This document shows positions 7,001 to 12,164 of a stretch of 12,164 nt of DNA, piece after piece. Position 1 is the stretch's first letter; each line of letters begins with the position of its first letter. The notes under the pieces were generated by a model. That model was not told the DNA's origin. It was given only the letters and a program-made list of their open reading frames with translations, and ran no database searches. The stretch is from positions 1 through 12,164 of the forward strand of contig JBEKDJ010000135.1 of the NCBI GenBank assembly GCA_050014415.1. The letters are read 5' to 3'. Origin of the DNA: JBEKDJ01 sp050014415. Its GTDB lineage: Bacteria; Desulfobacterota; BSN033; UBA1163. The position numbers and the translations under genes are program-made.

Positions 7001-8579
7001 GGGCGACCGCAGCAATCATTGTATCGGCAGGGATGACAAACTCAGAACCCTTGATGGGAATGGGCCTTCGCCTGCTCGAACTATCGGGCTCACCCAGCTC
7101 CATCTTCACACACCGAATCCCTGAAACCCGGCCTTCCTTGACCAGCACCTCCACAGGTGCAGTAAGAAGCTCAAGTTTGACCCCTTCTTTCTCAGCTTCT
7201 TCAATCTCCCATGGGTTGGCAGGTATCTCTTCTCTGGAGCGACGATAGACCATCACAACCTCTTCAGCTCCGAGACGGAGAGCGGTTCGCGAGGCATCAA
7301 CCGCTGTATTTCCGCCTCCGATTACAATTGTTCTTTTCCCTACCTTGGGCGCGATTGGAATCCCGAAGGCGATGATGAATCGATCTTCCAAACCCTCCAT
7401 GACTCCAGATCTTTCGGCCAAGCTCACGCTTTGAAGAAAAGGAACTCCGTGGTGGACACCCAAGGCATCCTCCCCTGGGATGCCCAATTTCTGCGGTTCA
7501 TGGGCACCAATGGCGAGAAAAACCGCTGAATAGCCGGCATCGAAGAGGCTGTTGATATTACGGATCGGGGTGTTCAGCTTCAACTCCACCCCTTCACTCA
7601 GGATTTCGTCTATTTCTCTTTGAAGCACATCCCTTGGCAAACGGTAGGAGGGAATGCCTACTCTCATCATTCCGCCTGCCACAGGAAGGGCCTCAAAGAT
7701 GGTCGTTTGATACCCCATTCGTGCTAAATGGTGGGCGCAGCTAAGGCCTGCAGGACCAGCGCCAACAATGGCCACCTTTGCCTTGGGCCGCTCGGTCTCC
7801 TCTTTAGAAGCGTCAACCGCGAGGCGTGAAGCGTGAGGCGTGATTTGCTTCTCTAATTCACCTCGGTGTTCGTACACCCAGTCTGCAACAAAACGCTTCA
7901 GGCTGCAGATCGCCACGGGACTATCCAGCTTCCCTCGATTACATTTCTCTTCACAAGGGTGGCTACAAACACGACCTACTGAGGCTGGAAACGGATTATA
8001 TTCTTTAATCACATCAAGCGCCTCTTTATACCGGCCGGCCTGGATCAGAGCAATATAGCCTTGAGCGCTCGTCTCTGCCGGACAGGTATGTTTGCAGGGA
8101 CTGGTCCCCCGTTTGGTAACAAGAAAGGTGTTGGGAACAGCCTGAGGATAAGGCCGGTAAATGGCCTTTCTTTGATCCAATCCCTCGTTAAATTCATTCG
8201 GAAGAAATATGGGACAGACCTCTGTGCAATCATTACAACTGGTGCATTTCTCCAGATCCACATAGCGGGGATGTTTGCGAATGCTGGCCCTGAAGTGACC
8301 AGCCTCTCCTTCTAACGAGACCAGTTCTGCATTGGTGAGGATTTGGATATTGAGGTGGCGGCCTGCCTCCACCAATTTCGGAGAGACGATACACATGGCG
8401 CAGTCATTGGTTGGGAAGGTCTTGTCCAATTGGGCCATCTTCCCACCAATCGCAGGTGATCGCTCTAAGAGATAGACTCTGATCCCTGAATTGGCTAAAT
8501 CGAGAGCAGCTTGAACCCCTGCGATTCCTCCCCCGACGACCAAGGCAGCACCGACTTTCTTGTTTTGATCGGGATTCAT
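4005..8579 (-). CDS. hdrA: Giant HdrA fusion: HdrA module with inserted NAD(P)H dehydrogenase (GltD/NfnB-like) domain plus second HdrA module
   Basis: At about 1524 residues this is more than twice a usual HdrA. Numbered from the ATG at 8579, the order is: FAD-binding GGGIAG (16-21); NDCAMC with Cys60/63, the HdrA Fe-S site that carries Sec in some homologues but Cys here; a [4Fe-4S] motif Cys112/115/118/122; a GltD-like Fe-S region (Cys162/166, 205/209/213); a second FAD site VAIVGAGPAG (269-278); a nucleotide site IVIGGGNTAVD (418-428) followed by a VYRRSREE segment suggesting NADPH; a Cys-rich segment 665-681; and the rest of the first HdrA flavin domain. A second HdrA begins near 968 (GAFICSCGTN), with its own FAD site (1108-1117), and ends with two ferredoxin motifs (Cys1456/1459/1462/1466 and Cys1486/1489/1492/1496). 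It is the likely flavin-based bifurcation core, taking NAD(P)H and exchanging electrons with ferredoxin. A longer TTG start at 8618 is possible, but AAAGGA lies 8 bases before 8579. Confidence 0.9.
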   Translation of the reverse strand: MNPDQNKKVGAALVVGGGIAGVQAALDLANSGIRVYLLERSPAIGGKMAQLDKTFPTNDCAMCIVSPKLVEAGRHLNIQILTNAELVSLEGEAGHFRASIRKHPRYVDLEKCTSCNDCTEVCPIFLPNEFNEGLDQRKAIYRPYPQAVPNTFLVTKRGTSPCKHTCPAETSAQGYIALIQAGRYKEALDVIKEYNPFPASVGRVCSHPCEEKCNRGKLDSPVAICSLKRFVADWVYEHRGELEKQITPHASRLAVDASKEETERPKAKVAIVGAGPAGLSCAHHLARMGYQTTIFEALPVAGGMMRVGIPSYRLPRDVLQREIDEILSEGVELKLNTPIRNINSLFDAGYSAVFLAIGAHEPQKLGIPGEDALGVHHGVPFLQSVSLAERSGVMEGLEDRFIIAFGIPIAPKVGKRTIVIGGGNTAVDASRTALRLGAEEVVMVYRRSREEIPANPWEIEEAEKEGVKLELLTAPVEVLVKEGRVSGIRCVKMELGEPDSSSRRRPIPIKGSEFVIPADTMIAAVAQAPEISFLDGSHGLEITPKGTFAVDPITLATNRPGVFAGGDVARGPWILIQAIADGRRGALSIDRFLRGVDLLTPREQIPLPVVDLSKEEIDQMVERGEVDLTARTTVPMLPTAERIRDFREVELVLTEEQAKREAVRCLACGICSECHLCIQVCKREAVDHQQADILEELEVGSVILSPGYALYRPELSPELGYGRYPNVVTSMEFERMLSASGPWGGHVTRRSFDHREPKKIAFLQCVGSREKERDYCSSVCCMYATKEAMLAMEHIPGVEVKIFQMDMRAFGKGFDAYFERGKEKGIQYIPCRISGLEDDPETKDIIIRYEGSEGGPFIKEERVDLVILSIGMSPLPDIADLAKASGIKLDPHQFCLTQDFHPLETSRSGVYASGAFTEPKDIPDSVIQASGAAAKALSIIGEARGTLVRKKEYPPEREISREEKPRIGAFICSCGTNIAGTVDVKEVVEFVKSLPEVVHAENTIYTCSADSLKLIQEKVKELNLNRVVVASCTPRTHEPLFRDTIREVGLNPYLFEMANIRDQCSWVHMNLKAEATKKAKELVRMAIACSKNLEPLHQVPRSLVHSCLVVGGGLAGMVGALSMADQGYSVYLIEREKELGGRLRQIYYSGNGGDPQAYLRELANRVESHPRIEVLKNSQIIEHEGAVGNFKTKIADGSMERVLEHGATIIATGGREYRGKAYLLSEDSRVITQEELETKISQSDSSLSKAKSIVMIQCVGPWDEDSTKSFYCSRICCSVAIKNAIKLKELHPEISLTILYKDMRTYGFKEAFYTQAREKGVLFVRFDDKKKPSVSLSDGRLSVQLEDPMLHLPLTFHPDLLVLSEAVVPNEGSKELANLFKFPLTLDGFFLEAHVKLRPVDFATDGLYLCGMAHYPKSINETIAQAEAASARAATILSQEMLQVGGVVAVVEGERCAACLTCVRVCPYSVPVINAKGEAEIDLALCKGCGSCVAECPARAIELMHFRDHQLWAKCQALMTESRM
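7809..7843. repeat. Heptamer tandem repeat translated inside hdrA
   Basis: Five consecutive 7-base units start at 7809, 7816, 7823, 7830 and 7837 (AGCGTCA, ACCGCGA, GGCGTGA, AGCGTGA, GGCGTGA). They encode roughly the segment ITPHASRLAVDAS of HdrA, in the linker between the GltD-like Fe-S region and its FAD-binding site. Reading frame is preserved. The array is close to the one in the mvhD N-terminus. Confidence 0.7.
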
Positions 8580-8621
8580 GCAAGAAGTCCTTTCTCGATA
8601 AAATCCCTGGATACTCAAATT

Positions 8622-8672
8622 CAGGAATTGAGAAATTGCGAATTAAATAACTCCAAAATTCCTAAATCCTAG
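8622..8672. repeat. Degenerate heptamer repeat arms, metF2-hdrA spacer
   Basis: AGGAATT (8623-8629) pairs exactly with AATTCCT (8657-8663). Between and around them are AATT-rich units of about 7 bases (AGGAATT, GCGAATT) and, on the other arm, units starting at 8652, 8659 and 8666 (TCCAAAA, TTCCTAA, ATCCTAG). The block reaches into the stop codon of the upstream MetF-like gene (8669-8671). It is AT-rich and the most degenerate of the set. Confidence 0.45.
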
Positions 8673-9550
8673 AGACACGCAAGTTTCGCAGCATCGAGGT
8701 ATTTGGAAATTCGATCTTCTGCCCCGATGGGAATGAAATGAACCCCCTGACAGATGTCTCTAAGCCCTTTTACTAAGTCGCTGACAATCTCAATGCTGGC
8801 CTTCTCTTTGTCTGGGGCTTTGGCCAACTTTTCGATGATGTGATTGGGTACCAGATTCGCCTTGACATGTTTGTTGAGAAAGAGGCCCATCTCAGCCGAT
8901 CTCACCAGTATGATTTCAGCGATCACCGGAATTCTTATCGGTCCCACCCGTTTCATGAATTCATGAAAAGAATCGAGATCGAAGACCGGCGTAGTGAGAA
9001 AATATTGGGTCCCCAAAACGGCTAAATCCTCCATCTCTTTCAGCTCCAGATCGGGCACCTTCTTACCCCAACTGGAGTCAATCCCCGAACCCACACAGAA
9101 CAAAGGTTTAGTCGGGATCTCCTTGCCCGAAATGTCGTGCCCCTCACGAAAGCTCTCAAGCACGGAGAAGAGTTTCCCTGAATCGACATGAAAGAACATA
9201 ATCTCCTGGAGACTATCTCCGGTAACGCGGTAGTCTTCAGTGAAGGTGAGGATATTTTCGATCCCCGACTCTGAAGCTCGCAGAAGATGTTCCTGAAGAT
9301 CCACCCGATTCTTTTCCCGGCACGTGGTCTGGAGGATGGGCTCGAATTTTTGCTCCTTTAAGGCCCGGCATGTCCCCATCGTGTCCGTCACTAAACCCTC
9401 GATCTTCAGTTCCGGAACGGTCAGTGCATCTACCCTCCCCTTGATACGCTCCACATTTCGGAGGAGATCCTGAACACCCGTACCGATGGGCGGCTGAATT
9501 TCTGAGGTCACCACAAATCTCTTTTTCTTTAGATTTTCCTCCAACTTCAT
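8669..9550 (-). CDS. Divergent MetF-like protein (MTHFR-fold paralogue)
   Basis: This 293-residue protein shares the MetF barrel pattern with the metF gene further along the operon but is clearly divergent. It keeps Glu17 in VVTSEIQPP (E. coli Glu28), QTTCREKNR at 74-82 and an Asp at 106 (TED where MetF has SGD). By my manual alignment the conserved folate-binding Gln (E. coli Gln183) becomes Thr187 in LTTPVFD, and VTDN becomes VPEL. The flavin scaffold may therefore be kept while substrate recognition has changed. It could be a second methylene-THF reductase, an enzyme for another folate or pterin C1 carrier, or a partner subunit; the sequence does not decide. The ATG at 9550 has GGGAGG 8 bases upstream. 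It starts 20 bases after the response regulator stop and precedes hdrA by about 90 bases. Confidence 0.8.
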   Translation of the reverse strand: MKLEENLKKKRFVVTSEIQPPIGTGVQDLLRNVERIKGRVDALTVPELKIEGLVTDTMGTCRALKEQKFEPILQTTCREKNRVDLQEHLLRASESGIENILTFTEDYRVTGDSLQEIMFFHVDSGKLFSVLESFREGHDISGKEIPTKPLFCVGSGIDSSWGKKVPDLELKEMEDLAVLGTQYFLTTPVFDLDSFHEFMKRVGPIRIPVIAEIILVRSAEMGLFLNKHVKANLVPNHIIEKLAKAPDKEKASIEIVSDLVKGLRDICQGVHFIPIGAEDRISKYLDAAKLACL

Positions 9551-9570
9551 CTCTTTTTCCTCCCAATGCC

Positions 9571-10140
9571 CTACTTCAATCCCAGAAGATTTGCCACCTC
9601 AAATTTCAACTGCTCCAATGGAAGGGGCTTTGAAAAACAGGCATCTGCCCCATAGTCTTTCATTTGCTTAAACGCTTCATCATTGAGATAGGCCGAGAGT
9701 ACAACCACCTTGGTATTTTGGGTCAAGGGACTGCACTTGATCTTCTGACAGACTTCGTACCCATTGATATCAGGCATCATGATGTCAAGTATAACCAGAT
9801 CGGGTTTAAAGTGACTTATCTGAAGACCCGCCTCGAACCCATCCGAGGCGGAGATCAGTTCGTACCCATATTCATCCTCTTCGAGGGCCTGGACGATCGT
9901 TTCCACAATAATCTTGTCGTCATCCACGACAAGGATCTTCTTTCTCTCCTCTCCTTTCGGTTCTGCAGGAAGAGGCATTCCCTTCGCTTTGAGAAACTCG
10001 TCGAGATCTTCTTTCTTAATTCTGCGGTGCCCTCCTACTGTCTTGTATGCCTTAATATGGCCGGCCTCAACCCAATTGATGATCGTCTTGGATGAAACCT
10101 TGCAGTATTTGCAAGCTTGGGAAACAGTCAGAATTTCCAT
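9571..10140 (-). CDS. Response regulator with N-terminal MerR/excisionase-type HTH and C-terminal receiver domain
   Basis: This 189-residue regulator has a helix-turn-helix of the MerR/excisionase type at residues 3-50 (LTVSQACKYCKVSSKTIINW, then GGHRRIKKEDL) and a CheY-like receiver at about 68-189. The receiver is complete: acidic Asp73-75, phosphoacceptor Asp119 in LVILDIMMPD, Ser149 and Lys171 in SKP. The order, DNA-binding first and receiver last, is the reverse of the common OmpR or NarL layout. No histidine kinase is in the window, so its signal is unknown. As first gene of the cluster, 20 bases ahead of the MetF-like gene, it may control the operon and itself. The ATG follows AAAAGGAG with a 6-base spacing. 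GGHRR is typical of MerR-like wings; the DNA target is not established. Confidence 0.9.
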   Translation of the reverse strand: MEILTVSQACKYCKVSSKTIINWVEAGHIKAYKTVGGHRRIKKEDLDEFLKAKGMPLPAEPKGEERKKILVVDDDKIIVETIVQALEEDEYGYELISASDGFEAGLQISHFKPDLVILDIMMPDINGYEVCQKIKCSPLTQNTKVVVLSAYLNDEAFKQMKDYGADACFSKPLPLEQLKFEVANLLGLK

Positions 10141-10153
10141 TTTTTTCTCCTTT

Positions 10154-10213
10154 TATAGAAAATATAGTATTTCTAATTTTTATAGATTATACTTATATTA
10201 TAGAAATTATAGA
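10154..10213. promoter_or_regulatory. TATAG units in a 9-bp register upstream of the regulator gene
   Basis: On the plus strand TATAG begins at 10154, 10163, 10181, 10199 and 10208, all multiples of 9 bases apart. Four of these lie in the longer heptamer TTATAGA (10153, 10180, 10198, 10207). Two lie within the spacer of the predicted promoter and the others between it and the ribosome site, where an operator for the adjacent regulator could be. AT-rich sequence raises the chance of coincidence. Confidence 0.4.
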
Positions 10214-10221
10214 TTTGTCAA
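10192..10221 (-). promoter_or_regulatory. Putative sigma70-type promoter of the regulator-met-hdr operon
   Basis: TTGACA at 10221-10216 is a perfect -35 box. An 18-base spacer leads to TATAAG at 10197-10192; TAATAT at a 15-base spacer is an alternative -10. Transcription would start near 10185, leaving a leader of about 45 bases before the ATG at 10140. It is the only strong promoter-like element I see ahead of the cluster. Confidence 0.55.
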
Positions 10222-10578
10222 GAAGAATCTTTTCACAAGCTTATCTTGCTTATAACTGCTGATATTATTTAGAAATATCATATCATGAAACAAATGACTT
10301 ACAGCAGATGAGATACCGGAGAGGAGACATAGATTCTATCCTTAAAGAAGTGTCTTCTGTTTTTCTCTGGAAAGAACTAACAGGTCATTGACCGATATCA
10401 CCATTAATCATTCATGATCCCCCTTTGCCGTAAAGAATCGACGCGGTATTCCTTACTCTATGCGGAACGCTCTGGTTTATCATGTTGACGGGCCCAACTT
10501 ATTTTGGATGACCCTTCTTAAGACAATGGGATGTTTCTCTGCCAAGCAACCCGCTTCTATGAACATAGAGCAAACCCT
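10222..10578. other. Intergenic region between the acylase gene and the operon promoter
   Basis: I see no convincing gene in these 357 bases. Small structures include GATATT/AATATC arms (10261-10266 and 10274-10279), a near-palindrome GGTCATTGACC (10383-10393) and a 5-bp hairpin AGAAG-TGT-CTTCT followed by GTTTTT on the plus strand (10346-10364). No clear terminator follows the acylase stop on the minus strand. Confidence 0.5.
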
Positions 10579-12164
10579 CTACTGGTTCTCTTTTGAACTG
10601 AGCTTTGGTTTCAAAACCAGGGTCGCCTCTTCGTTTCTTTCAATTTCCCGACGATCAGTCCATCCCACATGGTATTTGCCGCTGAGATAGAGATCGATCT
10701 GGTCCTTATAATGAGGGCTCTTGAGGTGCCCTGATTCTCCTGTCGGAAGAACGTGGAGGGGCCTTCCAATGTTTGAAAGATCGACGATCATACGCTCGGA
10801 GACCCCATATTTTACACGATAGGGTTCCTCATATGGGTAATACTTCATGTTGATGGTCAGGTGACTCCCCCCTACCGGGAATGGCCCTAGATTAAACAGC
10901 CAAGCCGGAAGCCTCTTCTTTCCAAGAGCATGCTCAAATGTGAGTAAATGGATCTTGCCCCAGGTCCATTTATTCATATCATTCCCTATGACTTCTTTCA
11001 ATTCCGAGAGCATCTGCTTCATGCTTAGTGCAATGATATCCTCTAAGGTCTTTTGACCGAGCCAGGAGGACGAGCCTTTTCTCATTATCATCCTTAGGGC
11101 ACTCGGAGGGAAAGTGGACGTTTTGAGATACTCTTGAAAGAGTTCCTCTCCCAGCTTTTCCTTAAAAATGTTGTCCATCATCTTCCGGAAGGTCACCTCA
11201 AACAGGCAAGCGCCTACACTCTCTTTGTCCATGACGAAATCCCACCTTGACAATATTTCCTTTGCCCTTTGTCCCTCTTTGTCGGCGAATCGACGTTCGA
11301 GAACCTGAATCATCTTTGGCACCATTTCCGAAGCAAGCACAGAGTAAACGTCCTGCTGCATCCGCTTGAAATCGTCAACGGACAATTTCTCTTTTGCCTT
11401 GAGTAGCTGACGGATGCGCGTAATTCGATCCAAAGGTTCCCAGTAGTGACTGATGAAATACGGATAGCTATCACCCATGACCTTGTTGTTGGCCGTGGCG
11501 ATAAGACCTTCTTCCGGGTTTATCAGATGGGGCCTTTTCTCAAACGGAACATAGCCTTTCCACTCATACTCATCCGTCCAGCCTGGTATGGGCAGAATCC
11601 CATCCCCTCTTGACCGCACGGGAATGGTCGCGCAGCACCAGTAGCCTATGTTCCCATCCACGTCAGCAAAGACAACGTTTTGGCAGGGCAAATCCCAGTA
11701 TCTTAATGCCTCCTTCACCTCCTGGATATTCTTGGCTTTTGCTAATAGGTAGGCTGCTTGAACTGGCGGAATGCCTTCGGTGAATGCCCATCTCGCCGAA
11801 AGCGCTCTTTCTTCTGAACCCTTCATTCCGGTAATCATTGGCCCATGACGGCTCAACCGGATCTCAGTCTTGATCAAATCCCGCCCTTTTACCTGGATGG
11901 TCTCTTCTTTCACCTTCATCTCCTCCCAGTGGTCCTTTAGCCAGTACTGCCGCCGGTTCTCGGGGTCGATCTTCTCGATACAAAAGTCCACATCATCCAC
12001 CATGACGTTGGTGACTCCCCAGGCTACGTGAAGGTTGTGGCCGACTGCAATCCCCGGGACTCCTGGAAGAGCAAATCCTGATACGTTGATGGTGGGACAA
12101 ACCATATGCGCCTCCCACCAGGTAGAAGGATTGGTCAGTCCGAGGTGGGGATCGTTGGCCAGAA
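10579..12164 (-). CDS. Penicillin acylase family protein (Ntn-hydrolase), 5' end outside window
   Basis: The frame continues past the ATG at 12105 to the window edge. The extra residues read LANDPHLGLTNPSTWWEAH, the classic penicillin-acylase segment, so the gene is partial and 12105 is not the start. About 527 C-terminal residues are visible of a protein usually near 800. The family consists of self-cleaving N-terminal-nucleophile amidases that hydrolyse acyl amides such as penicillins or acyl-homoserine lactones. The catalytic Ser lies outside the window. Visible landmarks are GHNLHVAWGVTN, the TANNK segment whose Asn should form the oxyanion hole, the WEPLDRITRI segment with its Arg, and the C-terminal HVLPTGESGHLKSPHYKDQ. 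These enzymes are usually exported, but the signal peptide cannot be checked. The substrate cannot be told from sequence. It is separated from the operon by 438 bases and has no evident link to it. Confidence 0.92.
   Translation of the reverse strand, partial: LANDPHLGLTNPSTWWEAHMVCPTINVSGFALPGVPGIAVGHNLHVAWGVTNVMVDDVDFCIEKIDPENRRQYWLKDHWEEMKVKEETIQVKGRDLIKTEIRLSRHGPMITGMKGSEERALSARWAFTEGIPPVQAAYLLAKAKNIQEVKEALRYWDLPCQNVVFADVDGNIGYWCCATIPVRSRGDGILPIPGWTDEYEWKGYVPFEKRPHLINPEEGLIATANNKVMGDSYPYFISHYWEPLDRITRIRQLLKAKEKLSVDDFKRMQQDVYSVLASEMVPKMIQVLERRFADKEGQRAKEILSRWDFVMDKESVGACLFEVTFRKMMDNIFKEKLGEELFQEYLKTSTFPPSALRMIMRKGSSSWLGQKTLEDIIALSMKQMLSELKEVIGNDMNKWTWGKIHLLTFEHALGKKRLPAWLFNLGPFPVGGSHLTINMKYYPYEEPYRVKYGVSERMIVDLSNIGRPLHVLPTGESGHLKSPHYKDQIDLYLSGKYHVGWTDRREIERNEEATLVLKPKLSSKENQ

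Noticed and set aside
6058..8263. Short open frames in other registers within hdrA, on both strands
   Set aside because: They lie inside the strongly supported hdrA frame and resemble nothing known.
8580..8618. Upstream TTG start for hdrA
   Set aside because: The ATG at 8579 has AAAGGA 8 bases upstream and stands close to the FAD-binding motif; the TTG version begins within the repeat-bearing spacer.
10346..10364. Rho-independent terminator on the plus strand
   Set aside because: The stem is only 5 bp and AT-rich, and no plus-strand gene ends there.
10579..12105. Acylase gene starting at the ATG at 12105
   Set aside because: The frame remains open to the window edge and the upstream residues match the penicillin acylase family, so the gene is partial.

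Overview
The window looks like a strict anaerobe that uses folate-linked C1 metabolism (the methyl branch of the Wood-Ljungdahl pathway). A Desulfobacterota-type bacterium (former Deltaproteobacteria, sulfate-reducing or syntrophic) is my best guess, from the gene content and a predicted selenoprotein. No rRNA or other taxonomic marker is present, so this is inference. Every supported gene lies on the minus strand.

Layout, read in transcription order from the right edge. (1) 12164-10579: the C-terminal two thirds of a penicillin-acylase-family Ntn-hydrolase whose 5' end is outside the window. (2) 10578-10141: a 438-base intergenic region ending in a promoter-like element and an AT-rich block with TATAG units in a 9-bp register. 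(3) 10140-135: a compact same-strand cluster, probably one operon. It encodes a DNA-binding response regulator (MerR/excisionase-type HTH plus REC), a divergent MetF-like protein, a giant HdrA fusion, MvhD, MetV, MetF and an HdrC-HdrB fusion. (4) 134-1: unassigned sequence.

How the genes fit together: MetF and MetV are the flavin and Fe-S/zinc parts of a methylenetetrahydrofolate reductase. HdrA, HdrB, HdrC and MvhD are the modules that soluble heterodisulfide-reductase-type complexes use for flavin-based electron bifurcation or confurcation. The set resembles the MetFV-HdrABC-MvhD cluster described in Moorella thermoacetica. Here HdrA is about 1524 residues: two HdrA-type flavin modules with a GltD/NfnB-like NAD(P)H-dehydrogenase domain inserted in the first. 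No hydrogenase gene is visible, so NAD(P)H is a likely electron donor or acceptor.

Main observations. First, mvhD looks truncated (117 codons) only because of an in-frame TGA at 3828-3830. This TGA falls exactly at the last Cys of the conserved CCxxC motif and is followed at the right distance by a small bSECIS-like hairpin, so I annotate a 166-residue selenoprotein. Second, each of the five gene-to-gene spacers between metF2 and hdrCB carries its own degenerate heptamer tandem repeat, usually as two complementary arms that could fold into a hairpin. A related heptamer array is also translated in-frame inside hdrA and in the N-terminus of mvhD. This family of 7-bp arrays is the least explained structure in the window.
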